Assembly: GCA_030627085.1 (NCBI GenBank)
Contig: DAOUSS010000119.1
Span: 1-5,304, forward strand
Origin: Candidatus Stahliibacteriota bacterium
GTDB taxonomy: Bacteria > Hydrothermota > UBA3073
Reading direction: 5' to 3'
DNA length: 5,304 nt
Positions 1 through 5,304 of this stretch are shown here, one piece after another. A program made the translations under genes and the position numbers. The notes below the pieces were generated by a model. It did not search any database, was not told the DNA's origin, and worked only from the letters and a program-made list of their open reading frames with translations. Positions within the stretch are counted from its first letter, which is position 1. Each line of letters begins with the position of its first letter.

Positions 1-1734
1 GTGTATCTCGCCAGTTGATTTCTTATCTTTAATTAGTATTAGGTTACCATTACATATTCCACATCCGCTGCATCCAGTAACTCTGCAGTCTCTTCTTGTT
101 TCGCCTTTCCTTGCCAGTTCTCTCTCCTTAAGTAACCACTCTCTCTGCACACCAGTATCCACTATCTCCCATGGCAGGGATTTTTCAACATCCCTCTCCT
201 TTAGATACTCGTCAGGATCAATTCCTTCTTTATTGAACGCCTCCATCCATCTGTCAAAATAAAATAGTTCACTCCACTCGTCAAATCTTGCGCCAAGTCT
301 GTATGCTCGCTCTATAACATTTGAAAGTTTCTCATCTCCCCTTGCAAAAACTCCCTCAAGAAGGCACCCCTTGGGATCTCTATAAGCTACCCTTACCTTT
401 TTAATATTATTCTTCAAAAATGAGATTTTCTCTGAGAGTTCTCCTATATTGTTTTGTCTTTCCCACTGAAACGGTGTATGCGGTCTGGGAACAAAAGGTG
501 ATATTGAAACCTTAACTGGAGTATTTCTCTTGATGGTGTCCACAAGTTTTACTATTCCCCTTATGTCTTCATCAGTCTCTTGTGGCAGTCCAATTATGAA
601 ATAGAGTTTTGCATGTGTAAATCCAAATGATCTGAATCTTCTGGTAGATGCTATCATCCCATCCTCATCAATATCCTTGTTTATAATCCTTCGTAGCCTC
701 TCTGTCCCTGCCTCTGGAGCAAGAGTTACACTCCCCCCGCCAATGAGACTTGCAATCTCGTCATTAAGGGCATCTCCTCGAAGTGATGGTAAGGATGGAA
801 ATATGTTTTTCCCTCGCAGATTACTTATTATCTCCTCAATCTCTGAATGATCAAGCACTGATAGTGATAGAAGGGTAAGATCATCATACCCTGTTTTCAA
901 AAGTCCCTGCTGGGCTACCTCCACTACAGTTTTAGTATCTCTTTCCCTGTAAGGACGATAGATTATGCCTGCCTGACAGAACCTGCATCCACGTGTGCAG
1001 CCTCTTGCAATCTCAACAACCAGTCTGTTATGAATTATGTCTATAAACGGCACAATGGGCGGGTCCGGAATTGCATCAGAAGAAAGGGTATTTGTGAAGA
1101 CTTTCTTGATTGGAGATTGAATATTCTTAATGTTTCTGGTAGATAGAACTCCTGGCAGTTTTCCCATTTCGGTGAGTTTCTTATCTCGTGTAAGAGATTT
1201 ATCCCGGATAATGGGCATTATCTCTGGCACAAGGACTTCCCCCTCGCCAATAAGAAGTGCATCAAAAAATGGAAAGACGGGTAGTGGATTGAAGACACAG
1301 GTGCCTCCTGCAACAACTATTGGGTCGTTTTCTTTTCTTTCTTGACTTCGGAGTGGAATACCTGCCAGATCAAGAATACAGAGTACATTTGTGTAATTTA
1401 ACTCATACTGCAGGGAAAATGCCAGAAGGTCAAAATCTTTAAGAGAAGTACGGGATTCAAGTGAAAATAGAGGGATTTTATTTCTTCTTAATTTTTCTTC
1501 CATATCTACCCAGGGAGAAAATACCCTTTCAACCCTTATTCCTTCTTTACAGAATAAATGGTAGAGTATTCTCACCCCAAGTGATGACATCCCTATCTCA
1601 TATACATCGGGAAACGCAATCACAACCGATGTATCAGTAGAGGGGAACGGCTGTTTGCCCCTACACCCAATTTCGTTGTTTATATATCTCCCAGGCTTAC
1701 GCACAAGAGGAAGTATGGAATCAAGATTGCACAT
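1..1734 (-). CDS. B12-domain radical SAM protein, TIGR03960-like (3' end outside window)
   Basis: The frame is open from ATG 1734-1732 to the window edge, giving 578 codons without a stop, so the C-terminus is missing. Residues about 35-190 look like the N-terminal cobalamin-binding-type domain; it has FPDVYEIGMSSLG (41-53) rather than the classical DxHxxG cobalamin-ligating motif. The radical SAM core starts near 238, with the 4Fe-4S motif CxxxCxxC at C246, C250 and C253 (EIARGCTRGCRFCQAG). LAPEAGTERLR (338-348) and YFIIGLPQETDEDI (378-391) are later conserved core segments. A Cys-rich tail has C550, C555, C558 and C561 and could hold a second cluster. This order matches the TIGR03960 family, commonly paired or fused with a TIGR03936/DUF2344 domain, which would lie beyond base 1. 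The substrate is not established here. The start is chosen by the family-like beginning LPLVRKPGRYI; no Shine-Dalgarno is visible. It begins 28 bases after the thi4 stop, so translational coupling is plausible. Family assignment is strong, function uncertain. Confidence 0.9.
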   Translation of the reverse strand, partial: MCNLDSILPLVRKPGRYINNEIGCRGKQPFPSTDTSVVIAFPDVYEIGMSSLGVRILYHLFCKEGIRVERVFSPWVDMEEKLRRNKIPLFSLESRTSLKDFDLLAFSLQYELNYTNVLCILDLAGIPLRSQERKENDPIVVAGGTCVFNPLPVFPFFDALLIGEGEVLVPEIMPIIRDKSLTRDKKLTEMGKLPGVLSTRNIKNIQSPIKKVFTNTLSSDAIPDPPIVPFIDIIHNRLVVEIARGCTRGCRFCQAGIIYRPYRERDTKTVVEVAQQGLLKTGYDDLTLLSLSVLDHSEIEEIISNLRGKNIFPSLPSLRGDALNDEIASLIGGGSVTLAPEAGTERLRRIINKDIDEDGMIASTRRFRSFGFTHAKLYFIIGLPQETDEDIRGIVKLVDTIKRNTPVKVSISPFVPRPHTPFQWERQNNIGELSEKISFLKNNIKKVRVAYRDPKGCLLEGVFARGDEKLSNVIERAYRLGARFDEWSELFYFDRWMEAFNKEGIDPDEYLKERDVEKSLPWEIVDTGVQREWLLKERELARKGETRRDCRVTGCSGCGICNGNLILIKDKKSTGEIH

Positions 1735-1762
1735 TACAATAACTTGGCGGAATCCGTGATGG

Positions 1763-2536
1763 TCAGCTCTTCTGCAGTATTTTTTCTGCTACTATCTTCC
1801 CGGAAAGGAGCATGCCACCAAATATGGGACCCATTCTGGGGCCACCGAACACTGCATTGGCTGCCATCCCACAAGCCCATACATTCGGAAAAAATTCTTT
1901 TGTATTTTCTATAATAACTTTTTCTCCTTTATCCGCATACATTGCGCCCTCACCAATTATCTTTCCAGTCCTTGTGAATAACTTTTTACCCTTCTTTTCA
2001 ATTAGATGTGCAATCTCGCAGGGATGCCCTGTAGCATCTATTATGTGATCTGCCCTCAAGGCAAGAGGGTCTACATGGAGACCAATATCAAGTGCTGATG
2101 TCCAGTTTATAACAAGACCCTTTGCGATATTATCTTCTATGATTGTATCCTCTACCAAGATAGCATTGAGTATCGTAACTCCAGCTTTAACTGTATTTAA
2201 TGCTAATGCGCTTACCGTTTCTATAGAATCTGCCGTATAATAACCATTTTCAAATTTTTTGCTTTTTACACCAAACTCATCAAGAATTTTTTTGCCCTCT
2301 TCTTGAACAACTATTTCGTTCATCATCATCCCGCCACCCCACATACCACCACCTATAGAGAGTTTACGTTCGAACAATACGACCTTAAGATCGGGTTTCT
2401 TTTTTTTGAGATAATAGCCTGCTGTGAGACCTGAAGGTCCTCCGCCGGCGATTGCCACATCGCTTTTTAGAATATTTACGAATTTTTCTTTATAGGTTTC
2501 TATGATTGCTCTTGATATAATGGTTTCATCAAGCAT
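1763..2536 (-). CDS. thi4: Thi4-type thiazole synthase, His (sulfide-dependent) class
   Basis: The 257-residue product is full length for prokaryotic Thi4. The family makes the ADP-thiazole precursor of thiamin from NAD and glycine in the cytoplasm. An N-terminal dinucleotide-binding fold shows GGGPSGLTAG (31-40) with an acidic strand end, VVLFERK (52-58). IGGGMWGGGMMMNEIVV (61-77) and the C-terminal PNVWACGMAANAVFGGPRMGPIFGGML (217-243) are signature segments. At the position where yeast Thi4 has its sulfur-donating Cys205, this protein has His154 in GLHVDPL (152-158), as in methanogen homologues that use free sulfide with Fe(II) and turn over repeatedly. That points to a catalytic enzyme in a sulfidic, low-oxygen cell (inference). 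A related archaeal activity is ribose-1,5-bisphosphate isomerase, but the GLHVDPL and GGMWGGGM motifs favour thiazole synthesis. The start is fixed by a strong ribosome-binding site at 2541-2548. It lies 148 bases after mnmG and 28 bases before the radical SAM gene. No TPP riboswitch was recognised upstream. Confidence 0.93.
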   Translation of the reverse strand: MLDETIISRAIIETYKEKFVNILKSDVAIAGGGPSGLTAGYYLKKKKPDLKVVLFERKLSIGGGMWGGGMMMNEIVVQEEGKKILDEFGVKSKKFENGYYTADSIETVSALALNTVKAGVTILNAILVEDTIIEDNIAKGLVINWTSALDIGLHVDPLALRADHIIDATGHPCEIAHLIEKKGKKLFTRTGKIIGEGAMYADKGEKVIIENTKEFFPNVWACGMAANAVFGGPRMGPIFGGMLLSGKIVAEKILQKS

Positions 2537-2540
2537 AATT

Positions 2541-2548
2541 TCCTCCCC
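2541..2548 (-). promoter_or_regulatory. Strong Shine-Dalgarno of thi4
   Basis: The minus strand reads GGGGAGGAAATT directly before ATG 2536, an almost ideal anti-16S match at normal spacing. It decides the thi4 start. The cupin gene has nearly the same leader, whereas mnmG and the radical SAM gene have none that can be seen. Confidence 0.85.
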
Positions 2549-2565
2549 TTATACAATACTCATCA

Positions 2566-2605
2566 GGTAATTGTGTAATTGAGTTATTAAGTAATTAAGC
2601 AATTG
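2566..2605. repeat. Octamer array A, five units, in the mnmG-thi4 spacer
   Basis: Five back-to-back 8-base units are read on the plus strand: GGTAATTG, TGTAATTG, AGTTATTA, AGTAATTA, AGCAATTG. All fit a loose consensus NGTNATTR and have the same orientation. The array lies inside the 148-base spacer (2537-2684), about 30 bases upstream of the thi4 start codon, and would be in the thi4 leader RNA if mnmG and thi4 are co-transcribed. The rest of that spacer (2606-2684) shows no gene, terminator or riboswitch I can support. Function unknown. Confidence 0.75.
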
Positions 2606-2684
2606 TGAAACGAATAAAAGTGACGCAACAGTTGCATTAGTTATAGCCCACAAGGGTCTAAAGTTCTGCAAACGCGGGATCCCC

Positions 2685-4526
2685 TTAAAGCCTTGCGCTA
2701 CATCTTTTGAACCATATTGAGAGTAGAATTATGTCATTTGGTCTTATTCCTGGTATTCTGCTTGCCTGTCCGAGTGTAAGAGGACGAACGCTGGACAGTT
2801 TATCCTTTGTCTCGTTTGAAAGTGAACGAACCATCCCATAGTCAAAATCCTCTGGTATTTTCCAACCTTCCAATTCACGATACCGCTTTATTTTTTCTTC
2901 TTCTTTTTTGATATAGCCATCGTACTTTGCAAGTATCTGAACTTCTTCGGCAACTCTCTCAGATATATTCCCAATAAATTGACGGATGGTTTCAATATTG
3001 ACCTCTGGACGCTTGAGAATTGTGAAGAGGCTCAGCCCGGGCTCTGCATCTATGCCAAGCCCGACAATATCCTTTTCTCCCAGATATGTGCTCTTTAATC
3101 TCTCTATAACCTGATGGACAGTTTCTTTTTTTGCTTCCATAGCCTTATACGCCTTTTCTTCAACAAGATTAAAGCTTCTTCCGTATTCCATAAGCCTCCC
3201 GTCTGCATTATCCTGTCTAAGAAGAAGTCTATGTTCTGCTCGGGAGGTAAACATTCTGTAAGGCTCTTTCGTGCCTTTTGTAACAAGATCATCAATGAGA
3301 ACACCTATATATGCACTGGAGCGAGGAAGTATAAATGGTGCTTTGTCTTTCAATTTCAGTACTGCGTTTATCCCAGCCATAATACCCTGTGCAGCTGCTT
3401 CTTCATATCCTGATGTCCCGTTTATCTGGCCTGCCAGAAATAGATTTTCCAAAAGTTTTGTCTCAAGGGTAGGATACAGCTGGGTTGGCAGGACAAAATC
3501 ATATTCTATTGCATACCCAGGTTGTGTGATCTCTGCCTTGTCAAGTCCCGGTATGGTGTGGAGAAAATCAAGTTGTATTTCCTCCGGTAACGATGTAGAA
3601 ACGCCACCAAGATAGAAGATGTCGCTTTCCAATCCATTAGGTTCTACAAATACATGATGTGATTTTTTGTCAGGAAATTTTACAAGTTTGTCTTCTATTG
3701 ATGGGCAGTATCTTACTCCTGTTGCCTTTATCTTGCCCTTTATCCATGGTGACATCTCCAGATTTTCATATATGATCTTATGTGTTGCCTCTGTTGTGTG
3801 GGTTATGTAGCAAGATACCCGTGGTGGGTCAAATTTCTCTGTCCAATGAGAGAAATGCGCCGGATGCTCATCAGGTTTCTGAACAATCATGCCTTCTGTA
3901 TCTACGGATTCTCTTTTTACCCTTGCAGAAGTGCCGGTTTTCAATCTACCAAGTGTAAATCCAAGTTTTTTGAGAGAATCCGAGAGCCCAGAAGCTGGTG
4001 GCTCACCATATCTACCAGCTGGGAATCTCTTTGTGCCAATATGTATTATTCCGGAGAGAAACGTTCCGGTGGTGAGAACAGTTGCCTTACTGAGGTATTC
4101 GTTTTTTTTGGTTCTTATTCCAATTACTCGTTTCCCCTCCGTTATAATATCTGTAACGAGCTCTTCAACGAGAGAGAGACCGGATTTTAATACCACATCC
4201 TTTATGCTCTCCATGTATCTTTTTTTGTCAACCTGCGCTCTCAGTGACCAAACCGCAGGTCCCTTGCTTTTATTGAGCATTTTAAAGTGTATACCACATC
4301 TGTCTGTAATCCACCCCTGAATTCCTCCAAGTGCATCTATTTCAAAAACCAGCTGACTCTTGCCGATTCCCCCAATTGCGGGGTTACACGGGAGTTCGCC
4401 TATTCTTTGGACGTTACTGGTAATGAGGAGGGTGTTACATCCCATGCGGCGTGCAGCAAATGCCGCCTCAATACCCGCATGTCCACCTCCAACAACAATC
4501 ACATCATACATACTTATCGAAGTCAT
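2685..4526 (-). CDS. mnmG: tRNA uridine-34 modification enzyme MnmG (GidA)
   Basis: The 613-residue product is close to the usual length (about 620-630). With MnmE, MnmG installs the carboxymethylaminomethyl group on wobble U34 of certain tRNAs, using FAD, methylene-tetrahydrofolate, NADH and glycine, in the cytoplasm. Visible features in order are: FAD-binding GGGHAG (13-18); GELPCNPAIGGIGKSQLV (43-60) with C47; GRYGEPPASGLS (171-182); RLKTGTSARV (194-203); GVRYCPSIEDK (270-280) with C274; LFLAGQINGTSGYEEAAAQG (362-381); TSRAEHRLLLRQDNAD (427-442); YDGYIKKEEE (535-544) and the C-terminal helical MnmE/tRNA-binding region. All key Cys and FAD motifs are intact. The neighbours are a cupin 75 bases upstream and thi4 148 bases downstream; mnmE and rsmG are absent from the window. 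The start at 4526 gives an N-terminus of normal length, but a second ATG at 4511-4509 (Met6, MYDVIVVGGGHAG) is equally possible because the first lies in repeat DNA; neither has a visible Shine-Dalgarno. Confidence 0.97.
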   Translation of the reverse strand: MTSISMYDVIVVGGGHAGIEAAFAARRMGCNTLLITSNVQRIGELPCNPAIGGIGKSQLVFEIDALGGIQGWITDRCGIHFKMLNKSKGPAVWSLRAQVDKKRYMESIKDVVLKSGLSLVEELVTDIITEGKRVIGIRTKKNEYLSKATVLTTGTFLSGIIHIGTKRFPAGRYGEPPASGLSDSLKKLGFTLGRLKTGTSARVKRESVDTEGMIVQKPDEHPAHFSHWTEKFDPPRVSCYITHTTEATHKIIYENLEMSPWIKGKIKATGVRYCPSIEDKLVKFPDKKSHHVFVEPNGLESDIFYLGGVSTSLPEEIQLDFLHTIPGLDKAEITQPGYAIEYDFVLPTQLYPTLETKLLENLFLAGQINGTSGYEEAAAQGIMAGINAVLKLKDKAPFILPRSSAYIGVLIDDLVTKGTKEPYRMFTSRAEHRLLLRQDNADGRLMEYGRSFNLVEEKAYKAMEAKKETVHQVIERLKSTYLGEKDIVGLGIDAEPGLSLFTILKRPEVNIETIRQFIGNISERVAEEVQILAKYDGYIKKEEEKIKRYRELEGWKIPEDFDYGMVRSLSNETKDKLSSVRPLTLGQASRIPGIRPNDIILLSIWFKRCSARL

Positions 4527-4604
4527 TAGCTCGTCAGGTCATTAAGTCATTGAGTCATTGGGTCATTGAGTTAATTACCTAATTACCTAATAACCCAATT
4601 ACTA
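4521..4604. repeat. Octamer array B filling the cupin-mnmG spacer
   Basis: The region is a continuous period-8 array of about ten units. Read on the plus strand it starts AGTCATTA, GCTCGTCA, GGTCATTA, AGTCATTG, AGTCATTG, GGTCATTG, then switches after AGTTAATT to the reverse-complement form ACCTAATT, ACCTAATA, ACCCAATT. The switch is near 4572. The array runs from the cupin stop codon (TAG 4604-4602) to the mnmG start codon (4526-4524), so it accounts for the whole 75-base spacer and touches both genes. The two oppositely oriented halves can pair imperfectly. No promoter or terminator can be separated from the repeat. Confidence 0.8.
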
Positions 4605-4943
4605 TTTCTCATGTGGTATCACACAGATGAATTTGAGGGGTGAGTCGCCGACATTATAGAAACCGTGCTGTTTTCCAGGGTCAACAAATATTACATATCC
4701 TTCCTCAAATGGATACTCCTTGTCCTCAAACTTCAAGATACCTTTTCCCTCAAGGACATATACCTCGTGCTCAAATGGATGTGAATGGTAAGGTGTATAT
4801 CCTCCCTTCTCAATTTCAAATATCCTCATTGCAAAATTTGGAGCACCGTCATCTTTAGCAATTGCCCATCTAACCTTTACCCCATTTGCTCCATCCATAG
4901 TTACATTTTCCAGCTCTACATCAGTATGCTGCAATACCTTCAT
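4602..4943 (-). CDS. Small Mn/Fe-type cupin, TM1459-like
   Basis: The 113-residue product is a single-domain cupin with no signal peptide, so presumably cytoplasmic. Cupin motif 1 is GGYTPYHSHPFEHEVYVLEGKG (about 47-68), with H53, H55 and H59 plus E60; motif 2 is GYVIFVDPGKQHGFYN (82-97), with H93. Together H53, H55, H59 and H93 reproduce the four-His metal site I recall for Thermotoga maritima TM1459, and APNFAMRIFEIEKGG and the FICVIP end also match that protein. TM1459 binds manganese and cleaves alkenes with a peroxide in vitro, but its physiological substrate is unknown, so no reaction is assigned here. The start is fixed by the Shine-Dalgarno at 4948-4954. The gene is first in a same-strand series before mnmG, 75 bases apart. 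The repeat-rich leader lies upstream. Fold assignment is secure, role unknown. Confidence 0.93.
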   Translation of the reverse strand: MKVLQHTDVELENVTMDGANGVKVRWAIAKDDGAPNFAMRIFEIEKGGYTPYHSHPFEHEVYVLEGKGILKFEDKEYPFEEGYVIFVDPGKQHGFYNVGDSPLKFICVIPHEK

Positions 4944-4947
4944 AATT

Positions 4948-4954
4948 CCTCCCC
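4948..4954 (-). promoter_or_regulatory. Strong Shine-Dalgarno of the cupin gene
   Basis: The minus strand reads GGGGAGGAATT directly before ATG 4943. The same GGGGAGGAA core precedes thi4. It decides the cupin start. Confidence 0.85.
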
Positions 4955-4967
4955 TTTTGAATTTCGG

Positions 4968-4987
4968 ACACAGATTAACGCAAATAT
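4968..4987. repeat. Two-unit decamer word upstream of the cupin gene
   Basis: The plus strand holds ACACAGATTA followed by ACGCAAATAT, two related 10-base units. Their minus-strand form contains ATCTGTGT, the word that recurs on the plus strand at 5232-5291. The copy is short and degenerate, so it might be chance, but it sits inside repeat-rich DNA. Confidence 0.4.
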
Positions 4988-4992
4988 GTTAA

Positions 4993-5064
4993 AGTTATTG
5001 AGTTATTAAGTTATTAAGAGATTGGCTGTCCAATGACCTAATTACCCAATGACCCAATTACCAT
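4993..5064. repeat. Octamer array C, nine units, fold-back
   Basis: There are nine 8-base units in exact register. The first four read in the NGTNATTR sense (AGTTATTG, AGTTATTA, AGTTATTA, AGAGATTG). The fifth, GCTGTCCA, is the turn, and the last four are in reverse-complement sense (ATGACCTA, ATTACCCA, ATGACCCA, ATTACCAT). At the turn, ATTGG (5021-5025) and CCAAT (5030-5034) flank CTGT and form a perfect short stem. Beyond it the two arms pair at roughly two thirds of positions over about 28 bases. This is part of the 361-base gene-free leader of the cupin gene (4944-5304). There is no U-tract, so I do not call it a terminator. Confidence 0.75.
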
Positions 5065-5098
5065 TTACAGTTGACAATTGAAAATTGAAGATTGTTCA
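5064..5098. repeat. Heptamer array, TTGANNA word
   Basis: Period-7 units run TTTACAG, TTGACAA, TTGAAAA, TTGAAGA, TTGTTCA. The three central units are clear and the outer two are decayed. It directly adjoins octamer array C. No reading frame supports a coding role. Confidence 0.6.
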
Positions 5099-5099
5099 C

Positions 5100-5123
5100 C
5101 ACAAAGGCACAAAGACACTAAAA
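5100..5123. repeat. Octamer array, CACAAAGR word
   Basis: Three consecutive 8-base units, CACAAAGG, CACAAAGA and CACTAAAA, form a word unrelated to the NGTNATTR family. It is sandwiched between two heptamer arrays. Confidence 0.55.
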
Positions 5124-5124
5124 G

Positions 5125-5163
5125 CAGATTTCAGATTGTAGATTACAGATTGTAGTGTTGTAG
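5125..5163. repeat. Heptamer array, YAGATTN word
   Basis: Four clear period-7 units, CAGATTT, CAGATTG, TAGATTA and CAGATTG, are followed by a decayed tail, TAGTGTTGTAG. This is the most regular of the heptamer words in the leader. Confidence 0.65.
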
Positions 5164-5184
5164 AAGGAAAAAGGATAAAGGATA
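5164..5184. repeat. Heptamer array, AAGGATA word
   Basis: Three units, AAGGAAA, AAGGATA and AAGGATA, are purine-rich on the plus strand. They follow the YAGATTN array without a gap and lead straight into octamer array D. Confidence 0.55.
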
Positions 5185-5185
5185 A

Positions 5186-5233
5186 AGTAATTAATTGCTC
5201 AATAACTTAATTACCCAATTACCCATTGACCAT
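5186..5233. repeat. Octamer array D, six units
   Basis: Six 8-base units belong to the same family as arrays A, B and C. One forward unit, AGTAATTA, is followed by five in reverse-complement sense (ATTGCTCA, ATAACTTA, ATTACCCA, ATTACCCA, TTGACCAT). Two units are identical, so the array has kept fairly recent duplication. Confidence 0.7.
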
Positions 5234-5291
5234 CTGTGTGTATCCGTGTTCACCCCGTGAAATAGATATTTCACAGGGTGAATCTGTGGTT
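5232..5291. repeat. Decamer word array interrupted by a palindrome
   Basis: The 10-base units ATCTGTGTGT (5232-5241) and ATCCGTGTTC (5242-5251) are followed, after a 30-base interruption (5252-5281), by ATCTGTGGTT (5282-5291). Removing the interruption restores three consecutive decamers in register, which suggests insertion into a pre-existing array. Confidence 0.5.
5249..5282. repeat. 34-base inverted repeat (hairpin)
   Basis: The left arm TTCACCCCGTGAAATA (5249-5264) and right arm TATTTCACAGGGTGAA (5267-5282) are reverse complements except for one position (C·A), with only GA between them. This is the strongest fold in the window. The sequence after it on the plus strand is TCTGTGG, not a T-tract, and the minus side is also not T-rich, so an intrinsic terminator is unlikely. 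It may be a small palindromic repeat element; its extent as an insertion is 5252-5281. Confidence 0.75.
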
Positions 5292-5304
5292 AATTTCTTT
5301 AACA

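Noticed and set aside
1130..2048. Plus-strand open frames opposite the radical SAM and thi4 genes
   Set aside because: They are antisense to conserved coding sequence, with low-complexity or unrecognisable products.
2558..2566. Hammerhead ribozyme core (CTGATGAG on the minus strand)
   Set aside because: No matching CGAAA segment or cleavage-site stem is nearby; the octamer alone is expected by chance.
2537..2684. TPP riboswitch upstream of thi4
   Set aside because: The leader has ACCCTT and CCTGATGAG fragments, but not the CTGAGA segment or the paired thiamin-box core in the right order.
2642..2690. Terminator after mnmG (GGGATCCC and CCC-ACAA-GGG)
   Set aside because: The stems are only three to four bases and no U-tract follows.
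3114..4545. Plus-strand open frames of 60-143 codons opposite mnmG
   Set aside because: They lie antisense to a fully conserved mnmG, lack ribosome-binding sites and recognisable domains, and reflect low stop frequency on the opposite strand.
5020..5045. Sigma-70 promoter for the cupin gene (TTGGAC on the minus strand)
   Set aside because: The nearest -10-like TAATAA is too far away, and the whole stretch is repeat DNA where AT-rich hexamers arise by chance.
4993..5233. CRISPR array
   Set aside because: The repeats are 7-8 bases, contiguous and without spacers, and no cas gene is present.
5249..5282. Intrinsic transcription terminator
   Set aside because: The hairpin is strong, but neither side is followed by a run of T, and the loop of two bases is atypical.

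Overview
The window suggests an AT-rich, probably anaerobic and sulfide-exposed bacterium. MnmG is a bacterial/organellar tRNA-modification protein, the codons favour AGA/AGG and ATA, Thi4 is of the His (sulfide-dependent) type, and a B12-type radical SAM enzyme is present. The phylum cannot be fixed from the sequence. All four protein-coding genes lie on the minus strand, so transcription runs from high to low coordinates.

Layout in transcription order. (1) 5304-4944 is a 361-base gene-free leader made almost wholly of short tandem words of period 7, 8 or 10. It includes a fold-back octamer array and a 34-base hairpin that appears to be inserted into a decamer repeat. (2) 4943-4602 encodes a small cupin resembling Thermotoga TM1459, with four His ligands. 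(3) The spacer 4601-4527 is entirely an octamer array that abuts the cupin stop codon and overlaps the first mnmG start codon. (4) 4526-2685 is mnmG (gidA), tRNA U34 modification. (5) 2684-2537 is a 148-base spacer containing another octamer array and a strong Shine-Dalgarno. (6) 2536-1763 is thi4, ADP-thiazole synthase, with His154 at the sulfur-donor position. (7) After 28 bases, 1734-1 holds the first 578 codons of a B12-domain radical SAM protein of the TIGR03960 type, cut off by the window edge.

The four genes are co-oriented and could form one transcript, but their functions do not make one obvious pathway: tRNA wobble modification, thiamin thiazole synthesis, a cupin, and a radical SAM enzyme of unsettled role. 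thi4 and the radical SAM gene are the most likely to be translationally coupled. No terminator with a clear U-tract, no TPP riboswitch and no convincing promoter was found. The most unusual aspect is the non-coding DNA: all three spacers of about 75 bases or more carry the same degenerate 8-base repeat family, in both orientations, and the long leader adds several other short-word arrays.
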